The position numbers were made by a program, and so were the translations under genes. A model generated the notes under the pieces. That model did no database searches. It saw nothing but the letters and a program-made list of their open reading frames with translations, and was not told the origin of the DNA. Of a DNA stretch of 64,000 nucleotides, positions 46,626 through 64,000 are shown piece after piece; position 1 is the stretch's first letter; every line of letters starts with the position of its first letter. Source of the stretch: Candidatus Rifleibacteriota bacterium (GTDB lineage: Bacteria; Muiribacteriota; Ozemobacteria; Ozemobacterales; Ozemobacteraceae); assembly GCA_012517355.1 (NCBI GenBank), contig JAAYVD010000154.1, forward strand, positions 1 to 64,000. Reading direction: 5' to 3'.

Positions 46626-48740
46626 CTACTGGGCGACCGCCTGCTGTGGGGGCTTTTTAAATCCGAACACTCCGAGGATCTTTTCGGCAACGTTCTCGGG
46701 CACTTCGTCGTAATGCAGCACCTCCATGGTGAAGCAGGCGCGACCCTGCGAGAGCGACCGCAGCTGGGTGGAATACCCGAACATGTCCGACAGGGGGGCC
46801 TGGCAGTCGATGACGCGGATGTCGCCGCGCATCTCGACCTGCACGACCTTGCCCCGCCGCGCGTTCATGTTCCCGATGATGTCGCCCATGTATTGGTCGG
46901 GCGTCTCGATCTCGACGCGCATGTAGGGTTCGAGCAGGACCGGGGAAGCCTTCATGAGTCCATCCTTCACGGCCTCGAACCCGGCGATCTTGAAGGCGAT
47001 ATCCGAGCTGTCGACCGGATGGGAATTGCCCCCGGTCAGGGTGACCTTGACATCGACCACGGGATACCCCGCCAGGGCTCCGTCGTTCAGGGCATCGCGG
47101 GCCCCCTGTTCGATCGACTTGATGAACTGGCGGGGGATGTCGTTCCCCTTGGTGGCGTCGACGAACTCGAAGCCCTTCCCGCGGGGGAGGGGCTCGACCT
47201 TGACGATGACATGCCCGAACTGGCCATGCCCGCCGGTCTGCTTGACATGCCGGGCCTCACCGCGGGCGGCGGTGCGGATGCCTTCCTTGTAGGCCACCTG
47301 GGGCTTGCCCACCGAAGCCTTCACCCCGAAGTCACGGGTGATCCGGTCGACGATGACCTCCAGGTGGAGTTCCCCCATCCCGGCGATGATCGTCTGGCCG
47401 GTCTCCTCGTCGATCGAGGCGCGGAAGGTGGGATCTTCGTCCATGAGGGCGTTGAGCACGGTGCCCAGCTTGGCCAGTTCGGCCTGGTTGGTGGCCTCGA
47501 TGGCCACCGAGATGACCGTGTCGGGGAACCGGATCTGCTCGAGCAGCACGGGGTGGGCCTCGTCGGTGAGGGTGTCGCCGGTGGCGACCTTCTTCAGCCC
47601 CACCACGGCCACGATGTCGCCGGCCTGGATCTTTTCGAGTTCCTGGCGCTGGTTGGCGTGCATCTGCAGCAGGCGGCCGAGCCGGTCCTTGCCGCCGCGG
47701 CTGACGTTGACGATCTGGCCCCCCGACTTCATCGACCCCGAGTAGACCCGGATGTAGACGAGCTTGCCGACGTGGGGGTCGGTGGCGATCTTGAAGACCA
47801 GCGCCGCAAAGGGCCCCTTGGGATCGGCGGTCACCTCGACGAGAGCGTCGGTCTTGGGATGATGGCCCTGGACCGCCGGCACGTCGAGGGGGCTGGGGAG
47901 ATACCAGGCCACGGCGTCGAGGAGGGCCTGGACGCCCTTGTTCTTGAAAGCCGAGCCGACCAGCACGGGGACGATCTTGTTCTTCACCGTGGCTTCCCGG
48001 ATGGTCTGCCGGATGATGGATTCGTCGATCGGCTGGTCGTCGAGGTATTTTTCGAGGATCTCGTCGTTGTAGGCGGACAGGGTCTCGAGGAGATAGTCGC
48101 GGGCCTCCTGGGCCTCGGCCTGGAGCTCGGCGGGGATGGCGGTCACCTCGAAGGAGGAACCGAGATCGTCGCTGCCTTTGGCCCAGAGGTGGGCCTTCAT
48201 CTCCACGAGGTCGATGTGGCCCTGGAACCGCTCTTCCGCGCCGACGGGGATGGTCACCGGGACGGGGCGGGCCCGCAGCCGCTCCTTGATCTGCTGGACA
48301 GCACGCTTGTAGCAGGCGCCCGTCCGGTCCATTTTGTTGATGAAGGCCAGGCGGGGGACCGCGTATTTGTCGGCCTGCCGCCAGACGGTCTCGGACTGGG
48401 GCTGGACCCCGGCGACCCCGCAGAACACGACGACGGCGCCGTCGAGCACCCGCAGGGACCGCTCGACCTCGGCGGTGAAGTCCACGTGCCCGGGCGTGTC
48501 TATGATGTTGATATCACAATCAAGCCAGTGGCACTTGGTGGCGGCACTGGTGATGGTAATGCCGCGCTCCTGTTCCTGGACCATCCAGTCCATGGTGGCG
48601 GTGCCTTCGTGCACCTCCCCCATCTTGTAGTTCCTCCCGGTGTAGTAGAGGATCCGCTCGGTGGTCGTGGTCTTACCGGCATCGATGTGGGCGATGATGC
48701 CGATATTGCGGATCTTCTTCATGGCTTCCCGGGATTTCAT
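46626..48740 (-). CDS. fusA: Elongation factor G
   Basis: 704 residues (start at 48740; an ATG at 48722 is possible). GTPase motifs [33 protein letters not shown] and NKMDR, then domains II-V to the normal end ([16 protein letters not shown] with one change). Catalyses translocation. In most bacteria tuf (EF-Tu) follows fusA; here the next gene is rpsJ, so tuf is absent from this locus. Confidence 0.98.
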   Translation of the reverse strand: MKSREAMKKIRNIGIIAHIDAGKTTTTERILYYTGRNYKMGEVHEGTATMDWMVQEQERGITITSAATKCHWLDCDINIIDTPGHVDFTAEVERSLRVLDGAVVVFCGVAGVQPQSETVWRQADKYAVPRLAFINKMDRTGACYKRAVQQIKERLRARPVPVTIPVGAEERFQGHIDLVEMKAHLWAKGSDDLGSSFEVTAIPAELQAEAQEARDYLLETLSAYNDEILEKYLDDQPIDESIIRQTIREATVKNKIVPVLVGSAFKNKGVQALLDAVAWYLPSPLDVPAVQGHHPKTDALVEVTADPKGPFAALVFKIATDPHVGKLVYIRVYSGSMKSGGQIVNVSRGGKDRLGRLLQMHANQRQELEKIQAGDIVAVVGLKKVATGDTLTDEAHPVLLEQIRFPDTVISVAIEATNQAELAKLGTVLNALMDEDPTFRASIDEETGQTIIAGMGELHLEVIVDRITRDFGVKASVGKPQVAYKEGIRTAARGEARHVKQTGGHGQFGHVIVKVEPLPRGKGFEFVDATKGNDIPRQFIKSIEQGARDALNDGALAGYPVVDVKVTLTGGNSHPVDSSDIAFKIAGFEAVKDGLMKASPVLLEPYMRVEIETPDQYMGDIIGNMNARRGKVVQVEMRGDIRVIDCQAPLSDMFGYSTQLRSLSQGRACFTMEVLHYDEVPENVAEKILGVFGFKKPPQQAVAQ

Positions 48741-48773
48741 GGCGCGGCCTCGTGACTCCTGTCCTGGTGTCCC

Positions 48774-49247
48774 TTACACGCGATAATGGGCGAAGGCCTT
48801 GTTGGCTTCGGCCATGCGGTGCACTTCGTCGCGCTTCTTCATGGTGGCGCCGGTGTTCTTCAGGATGTCGGCGAATTCGGCGGCCAGGCGGTCGGCCATG
48901 GACTTCTCTTTGCGCTGGCGGGAGAACCCGAGGATCCAGCGGAAGGCGAGGGCGATGGCGCGGTCGGCCTTGACCTCGATGGGCACCTGGTAGTTGGCGC
49001 CGCCGATGCGCTTGCTGCGGACTTCGACGATGGGCTTGGCCGAATCGATCGACTTCTTGAACAGCTCGAGCGCGTTCTCGGCGTTGTTCATCTTGGACAG
49101 CTTCTCCAGGGCATCATAGAAGATGCCGGTGGCGATGCTGCGCTTGCCGCGGTTCATCAGGTTGTTGATGAACCGGGTGACCAGCTTGGAGTTGTACACA
49201 GAATCGGGAGTGATATCCCGCTTGCTGACGTGACCACGGCGAGGCAT
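48774..49247 (-). CDS. rpsG: 30S ribosomal protein S7
   Basis: 157 residues. MPRRGHVSKRDITPDSVYNS, then KSMADRLAAEFADILKNTGA and the C-terminal MAEANKAFAHYRV are typical uS7, which nucleates the 30S head. Confidence 0.98.
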   Translation of the reverse strand: MPRRGHVSKRDITPDSVYNSKLVTRFINNLMNRGKRSIATGIFYDALEKLSKMNNAENALELFKKSIDSAKPIVEVRSKRIGGANYQVPIEVKADRAIALAFRWILGFSRQRKEKSMADRLAAEFADILKNTGATMKKRDEVHRMAEANKAFAHYRV

Positions 49248-49262
49248 GGAATCGGGTCCTCC

Positions 49263-49640
49263 TTACGCTTTCTTGGGCCGCTTGGCGCCGTACTTCGAAC
49301 GGCCCTGCTTGCGATTGGCAACGCCGGCGCAGTCGAGGGCCCCACGGATGATGTGATACCGCACGCCCGGCAGATCCTTCACGCGGCCGCCGCGGATGAG
49401 GACGACCGAGTGCTCCTGCAGGTTGTGACCGATGCCCGGGATGTAGGCGGTGACCTCGATCTTGTTGGTCAGCCGCACGCGGGCGATCTTCCGCAACGCG
49501 GAGTTGGGCTTCTTGGGCGTGGTGGTCTTGACGACGGTGCACACTCCCCGGCGCTGCGGGCAATCCGTCAAGGCGGGGGAACTGGACTTGTAGCGGACCG
49601 ATTCCCGCGCCTTCCTGATGAGTTGGTTGATGGTCGGCAC
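49263..49640 (-). CDS. rpsL: 30S ribosomal protein S12
   Basis: 125 residues from GTG 49640 with GAAGGAAGG upstream; longer frames upstream run through the promoter and are not coding. [13 protein letters not shown] and [13 protein letters not shown] have the wild-type Lys residues at the sites linked to streptomycin resistance. Decoding-site protein. Confidence 0.97.
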   Translation of the reverse strand: MPTINQLIRKARESVRYKSSSPALTDCPQRRGVCTVVKTTTPKKPNSALRKIARVRLTNKIEVTAYIPGIGHNLQEHSVVLIRGGRVKDLPGVRYHIIRGALDCAGVANRKQGRSKYGAKRPKKA

Positions 49641-49668
49641 TGGTAACACCTTCCTTCGCAATATTCCG

Positions 49669-49687
49669 ACTCGTCGAAAAAACGAGT
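49669..49687 (-). promoter_or_regulatory. Leader hairpin before rpsL
   Basis: ACTCGT and ACGAGT (6-base arms, 7-base loop rich in T on the minus strand) lie in the 65-base rpsL leader, about 30 bases before the GTG. It could be a binding site for a regulator or for S7/S12-type feedback; this is inference from position. Confidence 0.35.
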
Positions 49688-49713
49688 ACCCCCGGCAGGG
49701 GAGGTAAGGTTTG

Positions 49714-49742
49714 ATGTTAGCACACGTTGCCGGCCCTGTCAA
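49714..49742 (-). promoter_or_regulatory. Sigma-70 promoter of the str/S10/spc/alpha cluster
   Basis: On the minus strand TTGACA (49737-49742), 17 bases, then TAACAT (49714-49719) with TGC just before it (extended -10). The predicted start point is near 49707, about 65 bases upstream of the rpsL GTG. No comparable promoter was seen further down the cluster, so many of the genes may share this one. Confidence 0.75.
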
Positions 49743-49985
49743 TGATGAATCGGCGGAAAATTTCAGAAACCGGCTTCGGAAGATGCCCCGCCATTGCCGC
49801 ATCGTCCTCCACCTGCGCCGACAGAGGCTTTCCTGGGTTCCACACGGTCAAACGTCCTCCCGGCCTTTCCCCCCCCGGCCGGCAGGGGGGGGGGGAACAT
49901 CCCCCCAATGGGACAGGGCCCGGAATCTTCCGGGCCCTGCCTTGTCTGGACCGTAGAACTTCGGGGTCTGGTGGGGTGGAGCCGT
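49743..49985. other. rpoC-rpsL spacer with terminator-like hairpins and a G-run
   Basis: Between the rpoC stop and the rpsL promoter there is no gene. It holds the hairpin at 49914-49939 and a run of 11 G at 49885-49895 facing a run of C at about 49870, which could also pair with each other. Confidence 0.4.
49914..49939 (-). terminator. Hairpin downstream of rpoC
   Basis: Perfect 11-base arms CAGGGCCCGGA and TCCGGGCCCTG with a 4-base loop, 47 bases after the rpoC stop. It is not followed by a run of T on the minus strand, so it may stop transcription only partly and let polymerase through to rpsL. Confidence 0.55.
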
Positions 49986-56093
<6,108 letters not shown>

Positions 56094-56134
56094 GTGGTCG
56101 GTTCTCCTTATCTCTACTCGCTGTCGCCGACGGC

Positions 56135-60226
<4,092 letters not shown>

Positions 60227-60480
60227 GTTCTGCCTTGCTCCTTACAGAAAGATCGAATGACGCGAATCCCCGGCGCGGGAAAAGGTACCGGGGATGGGCC
60301 GAGAACGGGATTCCGAGGTCGGGTCGGATCGCCAGGACAACAGGAAGGAACGGGAAAAAGGAGGAACAACTCCCCCTTTCCCCTGCGGGAGGGTCTTCAC
60401 GAGGTCCGGTCGGCTATTCAATGCCTGCGGGGCTCCACACCTGGGTCGTGGTCTTCCTTCCTACCGAAGCATGAAAATGG
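60227..60480 (-). promoter_or_regulatory. Long rpoB leader
   Basis: About 250 bases lie between the predicted rpoB start point and its ATG. They contain a GC-rich hairpin (CCCCGG at 60268-60273 with CCGGGG at 60288-60293) close to the ribosome binding site, and a purine run that could pair with a CCTCCTTTTT stretch upstream of it. A control role (attenuation or autoregulation) is possible but not shown. Confidence 0.4.
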
Positions 60481-60486
60481 TTTTGG

Positions 60487-60515
60487 ATTATAACACGCGA
60501 CCGCGGAGGTGTCAA
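60487..60515 (-). promoter_or_regulatory. Consensus sigma-70 promoter of rpoBC
   Basis: On the minus strand a perfect TTGACA (60510-60515), exactly 17 bases, and a perfect TATAAT (60487-60492), with TGT just upstream (extended -10). It is the best promoter in the window. The start point should be near 60480. Confidence 0.85.
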
Positions 60516-60632
60516 TGATTTGTCGCAGGTTTCATGCCAACCCGGAATGCCGCCAGGAAGGGCCTCTTCCCATGCTGGTTTCCGGCCGACGGAAATTTCT
60601 CGGGCCGGACATGTTGCATTCGGGGCGGGTCT

Positions 60633-60640
60633 GGTATAAT
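60633..60640 (+). promoter_or_regulatory. Extended -10 promoter of the winged-helix regulator
   Basis: TGGTATAAT with perfect TATAAT (60635-60640). A TTGCAT lies 15 bases upstream, a short spacer. The predicted start point (60647-60651) is at or next to the ATG at 60651, so the transcript should be nearly leaderless. It is divergent from the rpoBC promoter, 120 bases away. Confidence 0.65.
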
Positions 60641-60650
60641 GACCGTCCCG

Positions 60651-61388
60651 ATGCAACTGACCATCCGACTCGCCGAAGCCTTCCTGGACAGCCCCGGCGG
60701 GGTGCTGTCCATCCACCAGGTCTCCAAGCGGCTGGGCATCCCCTATGGAACCGCCTACAACCGCATCCACGAGATGGGGGAACTGGGATGCATCCAGATC
60801 GTTCCGCAGGGGAAGGCCAAACTCTGCACCCTCAACCCCGAAAACCCGATGACCGCGACCCTGCTCGGCCTTGGATCCGCCCAGGTGACGCACCGGTTCA
60901 TCACCTCCGACTCGCCGCTCGCCCCCCTCACCGCCAAGCTCCGCGACCTCGTCGACAGCCGCCTGGGCGACCGTCTGCAAGCCGCTCTCCTGCTCAATTT
61001 CGAGGCATTCCGGGAAAGCGCCGGGGCCGTTGCCGCCGGGGCCGCCGACCGGGAATCCTCCCTCTCCGAATCCGGCCCGGCCCCGCATCCCCCCGACGAC
61101 CCCGCCTCCCAGAGCTCCCTCGCCATCGACCTGTTCCTGGTCATGGCCGAGGAAGGCCCGCTCGACCACCAGCTGGAAATGGGCATCCACGCCATTTTTC
61201 CCTCCCATCTCCACCCCCGCATCACGTCCATGACGGTGACCATCCCCACCCTGGTGGGCATGCTGCGGGAGCGGGAGAACGAAGCCGGACTCGCCGCCTA
61301 TCACATGCTGCGCCGCGGCCTCCTGCTGCAGGGGTTCGAACGGTTCTTCACCCTCCTGCTGGCGGCATTCCCTCCCAGGCTGGCCTGA
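60651..61388 (+). CDS. Winged-helix DNA-binding regulator
   Basis: 245 residues from ATG 60651, chosen because the promoter overlaps the earlier ATGs. Residues of about 5-60 form a winged helix: FLDSPGGVLSIHQVSKRLGI (helix), PYGTAYNRIHEMGELGCIQI (recognition helix and wing). The rest is helical with a Pro/Ser/Ala-rich low-complexity loop at about 130-155 and no domain I recognise. It may be a transcriptional regulator; its position opposite rpoB could mean it acts on that promoter, but nothing shows this. Confidence 0.65.
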   Translation: MQLTIRLAEAFLDSPGGVLSIHQVSKRLGIPYGTAYNRIHEMGELGCIQIVPQGKAKLCTLNPENPMTATLLGLGSAQVTHRFITSDSPLAPLTAKLRDLVDSRLGDRLQAALLLNFEAFRESAGAVAAGAADRESSLSESGPAPHPPDDPASQSSLAIDLFLVMAEEGPLDHQLEMGIHAIFPSHLHPRITSMTVTIPTLVGMLRERENEAGLAAYHMLRRGLLLQGFERFFTLLLAAFPPRLA

Positions 61389-61431
61389 GTCCCGATTCAG
61401 AAAAGCCCCGACATCTGCCGATGGAAGGGCT

Positions 61432-62106
61432 ATGAAGCATTTCCGCGTGGCCCTGTTCGTCTCCCTGCTTCTGGCCACCCTGACCGCCACCACGATCGGG
61501 CAGGGAACGCCTTCCCAGCCCCGACGGCCCACCCCGACCGGCCCCGGGGGCGCCGCCCCCAAGTCCCCTTCCCTGGCCGGGATGCTCAGACCGGATGCCG
61601 CCAACAGGACGACGCCCGGCACCGACGCCCGCACCTTTCTGACCCAGGCCCAGGGCTATATCGGCGAGGGCCGGCTCCCGGAGGCCAGGGAAGCCCTCCG
61701 CACCGCTCTGCGCCTCGAACCGATGAACCTGGAGGCCTGGAACCTCTACGATTACGTCGCCGAGCTCAGCTACATCGAGCGGGCCCGCGACGAGAAGCGG
61801 AACCCGGTGGTGGAGCGGGACCTCAAGCCCCTGTTCGCCATCGAACGGGTCGAGAGTTTCGACGAGTTCGGCACCCTCTACCTGGTGGGCGAGATCCGGA
61901 ACGTTTCCGACAGCCTGCGGCAGAACATCCTGGTGCAGGGAACCCTGCTCGATGAAAACAAACAGGAACTCCGCCGGGAGTCCGGGTCCTTGCCACTGAA
62001 GGACCGGGGCTTGTTTCCCAACGAGAGTTCCCTGTTCGAGATCCCGTTCAAGAACCCGCCGCCGGGGGTGAAATCGTTCCGGGTGCGGGTCGCGGAGTTC
62101 GACTGA
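61432..62106 (+). CDS. Secreted TPR protein with FxLYD domain
   Basis: 224 residues. Signal peptide at residues 1-24 (ends near TIGQG), a Pro/Thr linker, a TPR-like pair at about 65-110 (YIGEGRLPEAREALRTALRL, EPMNLEAWNLYDYVAEL) and a C-terminal FxLYD domain at about 135-224 (FDEFGTLYLVGEIRNVSD, then GLFPNESSLFEIPF). A periplasmic or envelope adaptor; function unknown. Probably co-transcribed with the regulator 43 bases upstream. Confidence 0.75.
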   Translation: MKHFRVALFVSLLLATLTATTIGQGTPSQPRRPTPTGPGGAAPKSPSLAGMLRPDAANRTTPGTDARTFLTQAQGYIGEGRLPEAREALRTALRLEPMNLEAWNLYDYVAELSYIERARDEKRNPVVERDLKPLFAIERVESFDEFGTLYLVGEIRNVSDSLRQNILVQGTLLDENKQELRRESGSLPLKDRGLFPNESSLFEIPFKNPPPGVKSFRVRVAEFD

Positions 62107-62109
62107 GGG

Positions 62110-62358
62110 TCAGTCCTTGCAGCAGTTCGGATCCGACCAGCGGACCAGGGTGTGTTGGCCGTCGAGGATCTTGACCAGATGGACCATCGCCACCACGAAC
62201 GAGAGGAATCCGAGCCACCGGAGCCAGGAGTTCTCGACCATGTCGATGAGGTCCTTCTTGAATTCCTTCATTTCCTCCGGGAAGGCGAACAGGAGGACTC
62301 CCATGAGAGAGACGAAAGGCAAAGCAAACAGCCAGAACACCTTCTTAATGAACCACAC
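62110..62358 (-). CDS. Small membrane protein of unknown function
   Basis: 82 residues from GTG 62358 with GGGAG eight bases upstream and a promoter at 62395-62423. Two hydrophobic segments (about residues 5-26 and 48-66) with a charged loop between them (EEMKEFKKDLIDMVENS), ending in DPNCCKD. I do not recognise the family. It ends 3 bases from the convergent TPR gene. Confidence 0.6.
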   Translation of the reverse strand: MWFIKKVFWLFALPFVSLMGVLLFAFPEEMKEFKKDLIDMVENSWLRWLGFLSFVVAMVHLVKILDGQHTLVRWSDPNCCKD

Positions 62359-62394
62359 GGCTTTTCTCCCTGTTGTCGAGGAATTGGTGGGTGT

Positions 62395-62423
62395 ATCATA
62401 ACAGAGGCCTATAGGAAAGTAAA
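62395..62423 (-). promoter_or_regulatory. Sigma-70 promoter of the small membrane protein
   Basis: TTTACT (62418-62423) and TATGAT (62395-62400) on the minus strand, 17 bases apart; predicted start point near 62388, about 30 bases before the GTG. tatC starts only a few bases beyond the -35 box on the other strand. Confidence 0.6.
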
Positions 62424-62429
62424 CTCTTC

Positions 62430-63245
62430 GTGCACCCCCAGGACCCACACATACCTGCCATGCCGACGCCCCTTCCCGCCGCCGGCCCCGGGAACGGGGA
62501 ACCGGAAGGCGGGCCGGAATCCTCCCTGGTCGATCACCTGGCGGAGCTCCGCACCCGGATCCTGATCTGCCTCGCCAGCTTCCTGGCCTGGTTCGCGGTG
62601 GCATGGTGGCAATCCGACGTGCTGGTGCGCCTGGCCCTGGGCCCCTTGCGGCAAGCCTTCCCGACGGCGCGGCTGGCCGCCCTCACGGTGACCGAGGCCT
62701 TCGTCACCACCCTCAAGCTGTCCGCCCTGGCCGCCCTGACGGCCACCCTGCCGGTGATCGTCTGGCAGGCCTGGCGGTTCGTGGCTCCCGGCCTGCTCCC
62801 GCGGGAGCGCTTCTGGAGCCGGCTGGTCCTGGTCCCGGCCATGCTGTGCTTCGCCATCGGGGTGGCGTTCTGCTATCTCGTCGCCCTGCCGGCCGCCCTG
62901 GGATTTTTGATCCAGAGCGGGGATTTCCTGGTCCTGACCCTGTCCTACGCCGCCTTCGTCGAGTTCGAAATGATGTTCCTGGTGGTGATGGGGGTGCTGT
63001 TCGAACTCCCCCTCCTGCTGGTGTTTCTCGATGTGACCGGTCTGTTTCCCGCCGAGCGGGTGCGCGAAAACCGGCGGGTGGCGATCGTCGCGGCCTTCGT
63101 GGTGGGCGGCATCCTGTCGCCGCCGGACGTGGTCTCGCAGTTCCTGGTTTCCGTCCCCCTGGTCCTGTTGACCGAGGCGGGACTGTGGCTCTCCCTGGCC
63201 GCCCGCCGGTTCCGGGGCCAGCCCGGCGCCGGGCCGAACAAATGA
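62430..63245 (+). CDS. tatC: Sec-independent protein translocase TatC
   Basis: 271 residues from GTG 62430; an ATG at 62460 is possible. Six membrane helices. The family signatures are visible: SSLVDHLAELRTRILICL near the N-terminus, the conserved TEAFVTTLK and QAWRFVAPGLLPRER loops, and SPPDVVSQFLVSVPLVLLTE near the end. Receptor for twin-arginine signal peptides. tatA/tatB are not in the window. Confidence 0.93.
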   Translation: MHPQDPHIPAMPTPLPAAGPGNGEPEGGPESSLVDHLAELRTRILICLASFLAWFAVAWWQSDVLVRLALGPLRQAFPTARLAALTVTEAFVTTLKLSALAALTATLPVIVWQAWRFVAPGLLPRERFWSRLVLVPAMLCFAIGVAFCYLVALPAALGFLIQSGDFLVLTLSYAAFVEFEMMFLVVMGVLFELPLLLVFLDVTGLFPAERVRENRRVAIVAAFVVGGILSPPDVVSQFLVSVPLVLLTEAGLWLSLAARRFRGQPGAGPNK

Positions 63246-63267
63246 TTTTCCCCACGGAGGGAATTCC

Positions 63268-63275
63268 GGTATACT
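63268..63275 (+). promoter_or_regulatory. Possible promoter of the last gene
   Basis: GGTATACT with a good -10 (TATACT at 63270-63275) but no clear -35. The predicted start point is near 63282, just before the perfect hairpin at 63287-63308. Confidence 0.4.
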
Positions 63276-63286
63276 GCTGAAGCCTG

Positions 63287-63308
63287 TTCCACCTCGTTCG
63301 AGGTGGAA
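63287..63308 (+). promoter_or_regulatory. 5' leader hairpin
   Basis: TTCCACCTC and GAGGTGGAA form a perfect 9-base stem with a GTTC loop. It lies 42 bases after tatC and would be almost at the 5' end of the next transcript. It could protect the RNA or, less likely, end the tatC transcript. Confidence 0.5.
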
Positions 63309-63381
63309 ACGGTGGCGTTTGCCCATTCAGGTCCGGGTGGATCCGGCCGATACACCTTGAGGGGTATTCAAAACCAGCGTC

Positions 63382-64000
63382 ATGGGTTGGTTCTCGCGAA
63401 AAATCAGCGATCCCGCGGAAGCGTTCTCCCGCCTCATCTCCCCGGACAAAAAGGTGTCCAAGCAGGCGGCGGACGATTTCGTGACCAACCTCGACAACAA
63501 TCTCGTGGAGTTCCTCTGCGAGCGGTTCGAGGAACAGACCACCCTGGAAACCCGGTTGAAGATCCTGGAGATCTTCGCCGCCAGGCACGAGACCCTGTCC
63601 AACGAGGATCTGCGACTGATCCTCAAGCTCCTGGCCTACCCCGACTCGGTGCTGCGCGAGACCTTCAAGGAGATCCTGCAGAGCCTGACCGAGGAGCGGT
63701 TGAAGCCGATCACCGAAGTGCTCTGCGCGACCTCCGACGTCGGCATCCGCAACACCCTCCAGCACGCGATCGTCCATTCGGGGGTGCTGGAGCGCCTGCT
63801 CAAGAAATGGGCCGAGTACTCGACCAAGGAGAAGATCCTGTACATCGAGGAGATCGTCCTGCTGCAGAATCCGCAGACCTACCCCATCTTCATGGACATC
63901 CTGAAGGAAGAGGTGGTCGAAAGCCGGAAGGAAGAGAAACGCATCATCCAGGTCGAGTTCGGCAAGCACATCGAGAAGATCAAGGACCCCGCCTTTCTCG
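63382..64000 (+). CDS. HEAT-like helical repeat protein, 3' end outside the window
   Basis: 206 residues visible from ATG 63382, no signal peptide. It is all helical with repeats of HEAT/ARM type (ETRLKILEIFAARHETLSNE, IRNTLQHAIVHSGVLERLLK). The start MGWFSRKISDPAEAFSRLIS is followed by several such repeats. I do not recognise a family. The frame runs to the right edge, so the protein is longer than seen. Confidence 0.75.
   Translation, partial: MGWFSRKISDPAEAFSRLISPDKKVSKQAADDFVTNLDNNLVEFLCERFEEQTTLETRLKILEIFAARHETLSNEDLRLILKLLAYPDSVLRETFKEILQSLTEERLKPITEVLCATSDVGIRNTLQHAIVHSGVLERLLKKWAEYSTKEKILYIEEIVLLQNPQTYPIFMDILKEEVVESRKEEKRIIQVEFGKHIEKIKDPAFL

Noticed and set aside
49641-49802. Upstream extension of rpsL
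   Set aside because: It would run through the promoter, and the S12 family start is PTINQLIRK at the GTG.

Overview
This is one contiguous stretch of a GC-rich bacterial chromosome (strong G/C bias at third codon positions). The organism looks like a diderm (Gram-negative-type) bacterium: there is an OmpH/Skp-like periplasmic chaperone, an AsmA-like protein, a lipoprotein, a TatC translocase and a type IV pilus/type II secretion-like minor pilin operon. The combination of sigma-54-driven pilin genes, a VIT/von Willebrand protein, several c-di-GMP enzymes and very unusual extra domains in ribosomal proteins and RNA polymerase suggests a deep-branching, little-studied lineage. A candidate phylum such as Riflebacteria is only a guess; no 16S rRNA gene is present to settle it.

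Layout. 1-4500 (minus): minor pilin operon, read from a sigma-54 promoter at 4511-4526, ending in a large secreted protein cut by the left edge. 5084-7710 (plus): a second sigma-54 promoter with an upstream inverted repeat, driving a VIT-vWA protein whose C-terminal part resembles the body of a pilin-like protein. 7814-10897 (plus): a membrane coiled-coil protein, an array of 13-bp repeats and a cation/proton antiporter. 10887-17180 (minus): three-gene operon of a GAF-GGDEF protein, a hybrid histidine kinase and an AsmA-like protein. 17342-22544 (plus): tightly coupled operon of a CACHE-HAMP sensor without an output domain, an MFS-HEAT fusion and a PhnD-like binding protein. 22593-27492: GDPD phosphodiesterase, flavin-type oxidase, a multi-hairpin intergenic element, a second diguanylate cyclase and an NHL-repeat lipoprotein.

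27563-60226 (minus) is a giant transcription/translation cluster. In transcription order it holds rpoB, rpoC, then rpsL-rpsG-fusA (no tuf), the S10, spc and alpha operons including secY, adk, map, infA and rpoA, then rplQ-ecfA1-ecfA2-ecfT. Consensus sigma-70 promoters lie before rpoB (60487-60515) and rpsL (49714-49742). 60651-64000 holds a probably leaderless winged-helix regulator, a TPR/FxLYD secreted protein, a small membrane protein, tatC and the start of a HEAT-like protein.

The most interesting signal is a set of lineage-specific additions to the core machinery. Three proteins of the ribosomal exit-tunnel rim carry extra domains: L17 has an insertion of about 60 residues, L22 has an 80-residue S13-like N-terminus plus an Ala/Lys tail, and L29 has a 145-residue charged C-terminal extension. 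RpoC has an insertion of about 680 residues in the trigger loop, built of repeated barrel-sandwich motifs, and RpoB has a four-cysteine insertion in its N-terminal lobe.
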